Part shown: positions 1 through 5,590 of the stretch, piece after piece
Layout of the letters: each line of letters begins with the position of its first letter
How positions within the stretch are numbered: the first letter of the stretch is position 1
DNA from: Legionellaceae bacterium
Lineage (GTDB): Bacteria > Pseudomonadota > Gammaproteobacteria > Legionellales > Legionellaceae
Length of the DNA: 6,127 nucleotides
Direction: 5' to 3'
NCBI GenBank assembly: GCA_947504795.1
Contig: CANNJG010000112.1
Span: 1-6,127 of the forward strand
Notes under the pieces: model-generated
Database searches by the model: none
The model's input: only the letters and a program-made list of their open reading frames with translations
Told to the model about the DNA's origin: nothing
Made by a program: the position numbers and the translations under genes

Positions 1-435
1 CAACCCTAACATTGCCGTATTTTGCGCATGAAATCCATGGCGAGTGTGCAGGCCTTGCTCAAGATAAGCCTGAACTTTTTCTGGATAGCGTTGACAAGCA
101 TTATGTAGCGTTTCGACAATCACGCCCGCAGGCAGGAGCGCTTGCAACGTTTCAACACCTTCTATCACCCCATTCATCACCGTAATTGCTTGCCCCCAAG
201 GCACTGAATGGTTGGGGTGATCAACTGAAACATTTGCCGCAATTAGGGGTTGCTGCGGCTCGAAGGCGTGCTGTAATAATCCATCAACAGCCGTATAGCG
301 CCAATCTTCATCCTGGCGTTTCGGAAACCCTAAACGTTGAAGTGCCGCGATTCCCTGTTGCTGTAACGCCCGTAGCCAAGGAATCGTCGATTGCACGTTA
401 TTGGCTTGTTGTTTACAAAAGGCCTCATCCATCAT
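1..435 (-). CDS. sufD: SufD, Fe-S cluster assembly scaffold subunit (N-terminal part, runs off left edge)
   Basis: The first 145 codons are present, read leftward from the ATG at 435, and the frame is still open at base 1. SufD pairs with SufB and two SufC subunits in the cytoplasmic SufBC2D scaffold that builds Fe-S clusters. The visible part is the SufD N-terminal helical region. It includes a segment around residues 35-50 reading LGFPKRQDEDWRYTAV, which corresponds to the family's 'LG-P-R-(H/D)E-W+YT' signature. The start codon overlaps the sufC stop in an ATGA arrangement, implying translational coupling. A second ATG follows directly, so the true start may be one codon later. The beta-helix core and the C-terminal histidine known to matter in E. 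coli SufD lie outside the window. Identity is supported by both sequence and position after sufB and sufC. Confidence 0.92.
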   Translation of the reverse strand, partial: MMDEAFCKQQANNVQSTIPWLRALQQQGIAALQRLGFPKRQDEDWRYTAVDGLLQHAFEPQQPLIAANVSVDHPNHSVPWGQAITVMNGVIEGVETLQALLPAGVIVETLHNACQRYPEKVQAYLEQGLHTRHGFHAQNTAMLGL

Positions 436-1184
436 GTTTGAGGCACCTCATCCAACCATGCGTAGCCTTTTTTCTCCAATTCTAAGGCCAGCGATTTATC
501 CCCGGACTTTACAATACGGCCATTCGCTAGCACATGGATAAAATCAGGTTCGATATAGTCGAGGAGGCGTTGGTAGTGGGTGACTAATATAATCGCTCGC
601 TCCGGACTGCGCATGGTGTTAACCCCGTGGGCAATAACGCGAAGTGCATCGATATCCAAACCAGAATCCGTTTCATCTAAAATAGCTAATTTTGGTTCCA
701 ATGCGACCATCTGTAAGATTTCATTGCGCTTCTTTTCTCCGCCGGAAAACCCTTCATTGATGCCACGATAAAGAAAACTTTCATCCATTTCTAATAATTC
801 ACATTGCGCGCGTATGAAGCTTAAAAACTCCATCGCATCCATGAGTGGCTTACCTTGTCCTTCTCGTACCGCATTCACTGCCGCTTTTAAAAAATTAATA
901 TTGGTCACCCCTGGAACTTCCACAGGGTACTGAAACGACATAAAAATACCGGCTTGAGCTCGTGCTTGTGGACTTAAAGGCGCCAGATCTTGACCCAAAT
1001 AAGTCAGGGTGCCTTGCGTCACTTCGTAAGAAGAATGACCCGCCAATACTTTTGATAATGTACTTTTGCCGGATCCATTCGGACCCATAATCGCATGAAC
1101 CTCACCTGCATTGATTTGCAAATCAATCCCTTTCAATACGGGTTGCTGCTGCACAGACACACATAATTCCTGAATCGATAACAT
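432..1184 (-). CDS. sufC: SufC, ABC-type ATPase of the SufBC2D Fe-S scaffold
   Basis: This 250-residue protein (E. coli SufC is 248) is the cytoplasmic ATPase that drives conformational change of the SufB-SufD scaffold; it is not a transporter. Motifs in order: Walker A GPNGSGKST at 34-42 (Lys40), Q-loop Gln85, ABC signature FSGGEKK at 146-152, Walker B LAILDE ending at Glu171, and H-loop His203 in LVTHYQR. Spacing matches E. coli SufC residue for residue. I prefer the ATG at 1184 to the one at 1190: the protein then begins MLSIQEL, as in E. coli SufC (MLSIKDL), and an AGGA Shine-Dalgarno sits 5 bases upstream. The 1190 ATG would overlap the sufB stop. The 3' end overlaps the sufD start by ATGA. 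All residues needed for ATP hydrolysis are present. Confidence 0.97.
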   Translation of the reverse strand: MLSIQELCVSVQQQPVLKGIDLQINAGEVHAIMGPNGSGKSTLSKVLAGHSSYEVTQGTLTYLGQDLAPLSPQARAQAGIFMSFQYPVEVPGVTNINFLKAAVNAVREGQGKPLMDAMEFLSFIRAQCELLEMDESFLYRGINEGFSGGEKKRNEILQMVALEPKLAILDETDSGLDIDALRVIAHGVNTMRSPERAIILVTHYQRLLDYIEPDFIHVLANGRIVKSGDKSLALELEKKGYAWLDEVPQT

Positions 1185-1186
1185 TA

Positions 1187-2632
1187 TCATCCTACCGCCC
1201 CTTCTAAGCTTATCCCCAACAATTTGGTGGCTTCTACAGCGAATTCCATGGGTAGTTCTTTAATAACCTGCTTACAAAACCCATTCACAATCATAGAGAC
1301 AGCATTTTCGGTATCCAAACCGCGTTGTTGACAATAAAACAATTGATCTTCACTGATTTTAGACGTGCTCGCTTCATGCTCGATTTGTGCGCTGGGATGC
1401 TTTACTTCGATATATGGCATCGTGTGCGCAGAACATTCTTGCCCCATTAACAGGGAATCACATTGCGTATAATTTCTCGCATTCACTGCAGTCGGTGCTA
1501 TGCGAACGAGCCCCCGATAGGTATTGCGCGACTGTCCCGCAGAAATCCCTTTGGAAATAATGGTTGATCGCGTATTTTTTCCTAGATGAATCATTTTCGT
1601 ACCCGTATCTGCCTGTTGACGATGATTGGTCACGGCCACAGAATAGAATTCTCCGACCGAATCATCGCCTTGGAGAATCACTGACGGATATTTCCAAGTA
1701 ATTGCTGAGCCAGTCTCAATCTGCGTCCAAGAAATCTTAGACCCTTTTCCACGACACGCCCCACGCTTGGTCACAAAGTTATAAATGCCCCCTTTGCCAT
1801 CCTTATCTCCGGGATACCAATTTTGAACAGTAGAGTATTTAATTTGTGCCCTGTCCATTGCCACTAATTCGACTACAGCAGCATGCAATTGATTTTCATC
1901 ACGCATCGGCGCAGTGCAGCCCTCCAGGTACGATACATAACTATCCGCCTCCGCCACAATCAAGGTGCGCTCAAATTGCCCCGTTGAAGCTGCATTAATT
2001 CGGAAATAGGTTGACAATTCCATAGGGCAACGCACCCCTTCTGGAATGTACACAAAGGATCCATCGCTAAATACTGCAGCATTTAAGGCCGCATAAAAGT
2101 TATCGCGATACGGAACCACAGAGCCTAAATAGCGCTTCACCAGCTCAGGATGATCATGAACCGCTTCGGATAAAGGACAAAAAATCACACCTTTCTCCGC
2201 CAACTTCGCTTTGAAAGTTGTAGCGACCGATACTGAGTCGAACACAGCATCTACGGCCACACCGGCTAATAATTCTTGTTCATGTAACGGGATCCCCAGT
2301 TTTTCATAGGTGCGCAACAATTCCGGATCGATTTCATCAAGACTCTTAGGACCATCTTTCATGTCTTTGGGGGCAGAATAGTAAGCAATTGCTTGGTAAT
2401 CAATCGACGGAAAATCGACGGATGACCAAGTAGGAGGCGTTAAGGTTTGCCAGTGACGAAAGGCTTCTAACCGCCATGCCAACATGAATTCAGGTTCTTT
2501 TTTAATCTTAGACAAACGTCTAATAACGCTTTCATCCAATCCTGGTGGAAACGTATCTACCTCAATGTTAGTCACAAATCCATGCTGGTAGTCCCTATCC
2601 AACATAGAGCTAATCTGTATTTTTTGTTTCAT
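1187..2632 (-). CDS. sufB: SufB, Fe-S cluster scaffold core subunit
   Basis: This 481-residue protein (E. coli SufB is 495) is the subunit on which sulfur is received and the Fe-S cluster is assembled in the cytoplasmic SufBC2D complex. The family's central beta-helix is evident. Functionally important E. coli positions are kept: Cys254 corresponds to the cysteine of YLEGCTAP near residue 239, Cys405 to the cysteine of YTQCDS at about 391, and Glu434 to the last glutamate of QIEHE at about 420. The C-terminal run ELPMEFAVEATKLLG is typical. A GTG at 2635 directly precedes the ATG at 2632. I chose the ATG, with a GGAG ribosome site at 2642-2645 inside the end of icmQ; the GTG is equally possible. 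sufB begins only 6 bases after the icmQ stop, leaving no room for its own promoter in the gap. No sufA, sufR or iscR-like gene stands upstream. Confidence 0.97.
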   Translation of the reverse strand: MKQKIQISSMLDRDYQHGFVTNIEVDTFPPGLDESVIRRLSKIKKEPEFMLAWRLEAFRHWQTLTPPTWSSVDFPSIDYQAIAYYSAPKDMKDGPKSLDEIDPELLRTYEKLGIPLHEQELLAGVAVDAVFDSVSVATTFKAKLAEKGVIFCPLSEAVHDHPELVKRYLGSVVPYRDNFYAALNAAVFSDGSFVYIPEGVRCPMELSTYFRINAASTGQFERTLIVAEADSYVSYLEGCTAPMRDENQLHAAVVELVAMDRAQIKYSTVQNWYPGDKDGKGGIYNFVTKRGACRGKGSKISWTQIETGSAITWKYPSVILQGDDSVGEFYSVAVTNHRQQADTGTKMIHLGKNTRSTIISKGISAGQSRNTYRGLVRIAPTAVNARNYTQCDSLLMGQECSAHTMPYIEVKHPSAQIEHEASTSKISEDQLFYCQQRGLDTENAVSMIVNGFCKQVIKELPMEFAVEATKLLGISLEGAVG

Positions 2633-2638
2633 CACAAA

Positions 2639-3211
2639 TCACTCCAATTGGGTCAAACGACCCTTTGAATACTGATATTTACCGGATAGATGTACAAAAT
2701 ACTCAATATGTTCCAGAACAATCGCATTGTCTTTTAACACAAGCATGGGCTTCCCTAATTTATCTGTTATTGTTTTATCGGCACCAACATTTAAAATCGC
2801 GGCAGCATCAACGTAAAAAGCCGCATAGGCTTCGTTGATCTTTTTCTCTTTGGTTTTAATAATGTTTTGAACATCTGCTTCCTGCTCATACACGGGGCGA
2901 GACACTATCTGACGCGGTAAATTCGCGATAATTTTTTCCCAAGAACCAATGCTCACCCCTTCTGACGAGTATAAACTCACATAAACAATCTTATGGCTTG
3001 CACTAAGATGCGCTCGGTGCGCCAAATACTCGGCAGACGATGATTCTGTTTCTTCATATTTGCTAATCTGTGCGGCCAAATCGTCACGTAATACCTGGAT
3101 TTTTTTGCCAATCATGACAACGAAGCTACCTTCATTCCAGGGTCCAAGATCCAAAGTGTTATTTAAGGTCTCCAGCATTTTTTTAGCTTTTAAGAGCGGA
3201 TCATTTGCCAT
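2639..3211 (-). CDS. icmQ: IcmQ, Dot/Icm type IVB secretion protein
   Basis: This protein of 190 residues (L. pneumophila IcmQ is 191) is recognised from the long conserved block around 76-108 (VYVSLYSSEG...SWEKIIANLPRQIVSRPVY), the IKTKEKKINEAYAAFYVD segment at 118-135, and the C-terminal DKLGKPMLVLKD and HLSGKYQYSKGRL segments. In Legionella, IcmQ has an N-terminal helical domain that is bound by IcmR, and a C-terminal domain with an ADP-ribosyltransferase-like fold that binds NAD+; it interacts with membranes. The N-terminal GPWNEGSFVVMIGKK (about 23-37) belongs to the partner-binding helical part. I chose the ATG at 3211: the upstream in-frame start at 3226 would be a TTG, and the ATG gives the family length. 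The ribosome site is a weak GAAG. Its own candidate promoter is at 3241-3249. Downstream, icmP is absent and sufB follows after 6 bases. Confidence 0.95.
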   Translation of the reverse strand: MANDPLLKAKKMLETLNNTLDLGPWNEGSFVVMIGKKIQVLRDDLAAQISKYEETESSSAEYLAHRAHLSASHKIVYVSLYSSEGVSIGSWEKIIANLPRQIVSRPVYEQEADVQNIIKTKEKKINEAYAAFYVDAAAILNVGADKTITDKLGKPMLVLKDNAIVLEHIEYFVHLSGKYQYSKGRLTQLE

Positions 3212-3240
3212 AATCTTCAATCGCAATACTCAATCGCACT

Positions 3241-3249
3241 ATTATATCA
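3241..3249 (-). promoter_or_regulatory. Candidate extended -10 promoter of icmQ
   Basis: On the minus strand the sequence reads TGATATAAT: a perfect TATAAT with the TGn extension. It would start transcription near 3234, about 23 bases before the icmQ ATG. No good -35 hexamer is seen at 16-18 bases spacing, as is common for extended -10 promoters. It lies in the 154-base gap between the fir-position gene and icmQ, so icmQ-suf could be transcribed independently of the upstream gene. Confidence 0.5.
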
Positions 3250-3365
3250 TTAAATTGCCTAAAAATGGGATTATTCTTCTGGTATAAACTGATATTTAGT
3301 CAAATAAACATTAGAATAGTACGTTAACAGGACAAGACCATACAGCACAATTCCGTGCAATAGGG

Positions 3366-3650
3366 TTATTTTGGTCGGCGAGGGCTCTCAAACTCAAAAA
3401 TTTCTTCGTGGGTTGAATCTTGGGCTGGTCCTCTGGCGTCAGCAGCTTGTTTAGCAAATATACTGTGTTGTTCGCTAATCTTAGCCATAGAGCGACTAAA
3501 GTCACCTAGTACGTTGTCAATTCCCGTAGCATATGCCATTAGAATTTTACCTGCTTCTGGATCTTTCTGAGAAGCAAGATGGCGCAAAGTCACCGCGATT
3601 TTTTTCAAGCTGTGATAGGTTGGATCCACGATCGGAAGGATTTTATCCAT
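3366..3650 (-). CDS. Putative FIR protein (functional analogue of IcmR), IcmQ partner
   Basis: This 94-residue protein has no sequence family that I recognise. It lies between icmS and icmQ, exactly where Legionella species carry icmR or the highly divergent fir genes and Coxiella carries its own FIR genes. Known FIR proteins bind the N-terminal domain of IcmQ as chaperones, yet share almost no sequence with one another. This one is small and cytoplasmic, with no signal peptide or membrane segment. It is predicted mostly helical from about 11 to 72 and has an acidic, proline-containing tail (EEIFEFESPRRPK). These traits suit a FIR protein. The start is well supported: ATG at 3650 with GGAG seven bases upstream, and an extended -10 promoter further up. 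Its function is inferred from position and general build, not from homology. Overlapping frames (for example 3311-3505) lack such signals. Confidence 0.72.
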   Translation of the reverse strand: MDKILPIVDPTYHSLKKIAVTLRHLASQKDPEAGKILMAYATGIDNVLGDFSRSMAKISEQHSIFAKQAADARGPAQDSTHEEIFEFESPRRPK

Positions 3651-3682
3651 ATTACTACTCCAAAATAAAACTGTATGCTTTA

Positions 3683-3691
3683 ATTATAGCA
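3683..3691 (-). promoter_or_regulatory. Candidate extended -10 promoter of the fir-position gene
   Basis: On the minus strand the sequence reads TGCTATAAT, a perfect TATAAT preceded by TGn. Transcription would start near 3676, leaving a leader of about 26 bases to the ATG at 3650, which has a good GGAG ribosome site at 3658-3661. No consensus -35 hexamer stands at 16-18 bases; the -35 position is instead occupied by the TTAA-type site at 3700-3716. This suggests a promoter that depends on an activator. Confidence 0.6.
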
Positions 3692-3699
3692 GATTATTG

Positions 3700-3716
3700 C
3701 TTAACAAAACGTTAAG
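3700..3716. promoter_or_regulatory. TTAA-type operator, possible PmrA box
   Basis: The site is CTTAAC-N5-GTTAAG, a perfect 6-bp inverted repeat with a 5-base centre. Read as two hexamers 11 bases apart, it fits the enterobacterial PmrA pattern YTTAAK-N5-YTTAAK at 10 of 12 positions. PmrA is an established regulator of icm/dot genes in Legionella and Coxiella. The site spans roughly -24 to -40 relative to the predicted start, where an activator replacing a -35 box would bind. With mismatches at the outer base of each half it could equally be the operator of another regulator or a short hairpin. Confidence 0.4.
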
Positions 3717-3776
3717 CCGTAAAAACAGGTCAGTGAATCAAGCTAGGTTCATGATTAACATGCACTGATAGCTCCG

Positions 3777-4121
3777 CTAGTCATACATTAACTCATCTAA
3801 TGGCGTGTAATCCTTACTTGGCCCCCCAACAATCAACTCATTCATCACGTCGGTCATACACAACAACCGCAAAGAATTAGGCGTCACTTGATCAAATACG
3901 ACTTCATTCCCTAATAAAGCAGCTTCGGCGTCGTTAAAACTCACGCCTAACCCATAACCTAAACATAGAGAACACAATTGATCTGCCCTGCGTGCAAAAG
4001 CAGGGAGCAATCCTTGCGTTGCAAACACTTCTTCGTGACTCATAAAACGATCATTCAAATAAAATTTAGCATTCATACGTCTCGCAATCAGCACCATGCA
4101 TTCGGATATGTTTTTTTCCAT
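3777..4121 (-). CDS. icmS: IcmS, Dot/Icm effector chaperone/adaptor
   Basis: The protein is 114 residues, the same length as L. pneumophila IcmS, and very similar along its whole length. It opens with a conserved MNAKFYLNDRF segment (about 16-26), has ADQLCSLCLGYGLG in the middle (about 46-59), and ends with VTPNSLRLLCMTDVMNEL and GGPSKDYTPLDELMYD. In Legionella, IcmS is a small acidic cytoplasmic protein. It pairs with IcmW, binds effectors, and docks them on the DotL coupling protein. The ATG at 4121 follows the icmT stop directly (TAAATG), so the two genes are surely co-translated from one mRNA. There are 126 bases between its stop and the next gene, which has its own promoter signals. The C-terminal residues are intact. 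Confidence 0.97.
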   Translation of the reverse strand: MEKNISECMVLIARRMNAKFYLNDRFMSHEEVFATQGLLPAFARRADQLCSLCLGYGLGVSFNDAEAALLGNEVVFDQVTPNSLRLLCMTDVMNELIVGGPSKDYTPLDELMYD

Positions 4122-4385
4122 TTAATTTCGCCACCATGGAGTCGAAGATTTCACTGGTCCTGCCAAAAACAATCGTAACCAGCGTAAAAAAACCGGCACA
4201 GTAAACCCATAGTGTTCTAGAATAGCAAAAAAAATCGCAGAAAATACGACGATTAACCCTGTCCAAACACTAATATGCATCAAAAACAAAAAAATAGGGA
4301 ACGCAGCTCTCGCATCCACCATAAAAAATCGCGGATTACGGGCTGAGTCGCGCCAATGTGCTGATTGACTAAAATTATTAGCCAT
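4122..4385 (-). CDS. icmT: IcmT, Dot/Icm type IVB secretion inner-membrane protein
   Basis: The 87-residue protein (Legionella IcmT is 86) is recognised from its SAHWRDSARNPRFFMVDARAAFP start (about 8-30) and its LFLAGP...PWW end. One strong hydrophobic segment, possibly a hairpin, runs from about 28 to 57. A shorter apolar stretch at about 62-74 follows before the charged tail, consistent with a small inner-membrane protein with cytoplasmic termini. In Legionella it is needed for pore function and for bacterial exit from the host cell. The ATG at 4385 is preceded by GGGATAAG. The stop is adjacent to the icmS start. The 59 bases upstream up to the PA3496-like gene hold no convincing promoter, so the three genes may form one transcript. 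Confidence 0.96.
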   Translation of the reverse strand: MANNFSQSAHWRDSARNPRFFMVDARAAFPIFLFLMHISVWTGLIVVFSAIFFAILEHYGFTVPVFLRWLRLFLAGPVKSSTPWWRN

Positions 4386-4444
4386 GTCTTATCCCAATGC
4401 CTTCTCTAAGTAAGCGTACCATTCGCATTCATACAAATGCAACT

Positions 4445-4633
4445 CTATTCATCAAGATAATCATCTAATTCACTTTGCAAACGCTTTTCTTCCATTAACG
4501 CTTCCAAGCGTCGTCGCGCATCTGAATTAACTGGTTTTAAACGATGATCCTCTACAACCTTTTCTGCATCTTCTACTTCATCGTTTACAATCAGCGTTTT
4601 TTCATCCTCTCCATCGTCAAATAGATCACTCAT
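4445..4633 (-). CDS. Small acidic PA3496-like protein of unknown function
   Basis: This 62-residue, very acidic and soluble protein has an acidic N-terminal half (MSDLFDDGEDEK) and a charged, probably helical C-terminus (DARRRLEALMEEKRLQSELDDYLDE). The C-terminus resembles the short gammaproteobacterial family around P. aeruginosa PA3496, whose role is not well established; that assignment is from memory of the motif RRRLE-EE+RL--EL-DY. I chose the ATG at 4633, with GAGG five bases upstream; an upstream in-frame TTG at 4654 has no such site. It precedes icmT by 59 bases in the same direction and is divergent from the putative 6S RNA/ygfA. Whether it has any part in secretion is unknown. Confidence 0.7.
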   Translation of the reverse strand: MSDLFDDGEDEKTLIVNDEVEDAEKVVEDHRLKPVNSDARRRLEALMEEKRLQSELDDYLDE

Positions 4634-4650
4634 ATAAACCTCGTCATTAG

Positions 4651-4796
4651 TCAATGAAAATCAAATGTAAAACTAGTGGGCCACGTCCCCGATTTATCGA
4701 CATTTGAAGGTGAGTTGTCAGAAAATCCATCATCCTAGAAAAAGCAGTTTAAGTCTACTGCAAACGCCTCTTGTACTGACATTCAAATATTTTTTT
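4651..4796 (+). ncRNA. ssrS: Probable 6S RNA (ends approximate)
   Basis: Directly upstream of ygfA, where most gammaproteobacteria carry ssrS, this non-coding stretch holds GGGCCACGTCCCC at 4678-4690, close to the GGGCCAGUCCCC of the 5' arm of E. coli 6S RNA. A small hairpin, GCAGT...ACTGC (4744-4761), is followed by GCCT (4766-4769), which can pair with GGGC at 4678-4681. This parallels the 3' hairpin and closing stem of 6S RNA. Further pairing of AATGT (4664-4668) with ACATT (4779-4783) can extend the closing stem. A T-run at 4790-4796 may be the end. 6S RNA mimics an open promoter and sequesters sigma70 RNA polymerase. The distance between the two arms is about 40 bases less than in E. coli, so this would be a short form. 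A covariance-model search would decide. Confidence 0.5.
4693..4721 (-). promoter_or_regulatory. Candidate sigma70 promoter for the PA3496-like/icmT/icmS genes
   Basis: On the minus strand CTGACA (4716-4721) stands 17 bases before GATAAA (4693-4698), giving 5/6 and 4/6 matches to the consensus hexamers at ideal spacing. Transcription would begin near 4686, about 50 bases before the ATG at 4633. It lies inside, and antisense to, the probable 6S RNA, so the two transcription units would collide or overlap. Confidence 0.4.
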
Positions 4797-4878
4797 GCTG
4801 CTTTTTCGAGATTCAACAACTGTATTTTTTTGACATCGACTAGGGCATAATAACGCAAACACTTCTCATAAAACAATC

Positions 4879-5466
4879 ATGTCGACACATGCTATCAAAA
4901 ATAATCTAAGAAGACACTGTTTGGCGCGCCGGCATCGTCTTACGCCCAAGGATATTGCCCAGGCTTCGCATCAAATCATCCAACACATCCAAGCCCTCGA
5001 ATCCTATCAAAAATCACAACACATTGGATGGTATTATCCGGTACAGGGCGAAGTCGATTTATCTGCGTTATGGCAACAAGCGCTCATCACTGCCAAATCA
5101 TGCTACTGTCCCGTGGTACAAGCAGATAAAACCTTACTATTTTTGCCGTTCACCACAAAAACGACTTGGCGCACTAATCGCTATGGTATCGCAGAGCCTG
5201 CGGTGCCCCTCACCGAAGAAAAGCCTATTCACCAACTCGATCTCATTTTTTTGCCCGTTGTAGCCTTTGATCTGTCTCTATCACGCCTGGGCTCAGGTGG
5301 AGGCTATTATGACAAAACGTTAGCCGAATTCCATCCGTACTTAATCGGTGTCGCGTATGAGTGGCAAAAGCAAGCATCGATTCCCACTGAACCATGGGAT
5401 ATCAAACTCGACATGGTGATTACAGACGCATCCATTATACCCATGGCCAGCAATTCCCGCTATTAA
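4879..5466 (+). CDS. ygfA: 5-formyltetrahydrofolate cyclo-ligase
   Basis: This 195-residue cytoplasmic enzyme performs ATP-dependent conversion of 5-formyltetrahydrofolate to 5,10-methenyltetrahydrofolate, clearing an inhibitory folate in one-carbon metabolism. Family features are all present: basic N-terminal helix (KNNLRRHCLARR, 7-18), YYPVQGEVDL at 52-61, RYGIAEP at 101-107, and the signature from LPVVAFD (125-131) to RLGSGGGYYDKTL (136-148), whose glycine-rich loop binds nucleotide. The conserved KLDMVITD near 176-183 closes the protein. The length is typical. The ATG at 4879 has no clear Shine-Dalgarno, so the start is chosen on homology with the N-terminal helix; translation may be weak. 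It sits about 80 bases downstream of the probable 6S RNA, as in other gammaproteobacteria, and could be its read-through partner. No clear terminator follows. Confidence 0.95.
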   Translation: MSTHAIKNNLRRHCLARRHRLTPKDIAQASHQIIQHIQALESYQKSQHIGWYYPVQGEVDLSALWQQALITAKSCYCPVVQADKTLLFLPFTTKTTWRTNRYGIAEPAVPLTEEKPIHQLDLIFLPVVAFDLSLSRLGSGGGYYDKTLAEFHPYLIGVAYEWQKQASIPTEPWDIKLDMVITDASIIPMASNSRY

Positions 5467-5548
5467 AAAATCTCTAGTAAAATAGGGGGTTTTGGGTGCA
5501 TTTGAAAAAAATATTTCGTAAACTATGCGCAACAGTTCAGTAAGAACG

Positions 5549-5578
5549 CCTTCTCCCATTGATGGGAGAAGGTGCCCG
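5549..5578. repeat. Palindromic dispersed-repeat-type element (truncated)
   Basis: Two 11-base arms, CCTTCTCCCAT and ATGGGAGAAGG, flank a 2-base centre (5549-5572), giving a strong hairpin, followed by TGCCCG. From memory, sequences of the form (CCyTCTCCC...GGGAGArGG)TGCCCGAAGGGCGG recur as intergenic palindromes in many proteobacterial genomes. Here the expected continuation breaks after TGCCCG and IS-like sequence follows, so only the left part appears to remain. It lies 80 bases after ygfA and could also act as an mRNA-end hairpin, although no T-run follows. Confidence 0.6.
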
Positions 5579-5590
5579 CCGGGGTCCGAC

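Noticed and set aside
186..485. Plus-strand open frame of 99 codons
   Set aside because: It lies opposite sufD and the end of sufC, which are clear by homology; its product has no family features.
3226..3260. PmrA-like site upstream of icmQ (a TTTAAT near the -10)
   Set aside because: Only one half-site matches, and it lies 2 bases from the -10 rather than at the -35.
3344..3357. GCAC-N6-GTGC hairpin after the fir-position gene as a terminator
   Set aside because: The stem is only 4 bp and no T-run follows in the minus direction.
3311..3505. Alternative minus-strand frame overlapping the fir-position gene
   Set aside because: It lacks a ribosome site and sits in a different frame inside a gene with a good promoter, ribosome site and positional support.
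3651..3776. CRISPR, tRNA or rRNA signals in this or other intergenic gaps
   Set aside because: No repeat-spacer pattern, cloverleaf or conserved rRNA segment was seen anywhere in the window.
4425..4440. GCATT-N6-AATGC inverted repeat between the PA3496-like gene and icmT
   Set aside because: A 5-bp AT-rich stem with no T-run; no basis for calling a terminator or operator.
4739..4805. Inverted repeat AAAAAGCAG / CTGCTTTTT
   Set aside because: Arms are 50 bases apart and mostly A/T, and they compete with the better local GCAGT/ACTGC hairpin; probably chance.
4830..4851. TTGACA (4830-4835) before CATAAT (4846-4851) as a ygfA promoter
   Set aside because: The spacing is only 10 bases, and at 17 bases the hexamer is ACGCAA, so it is not a usable sigma70 promoter.
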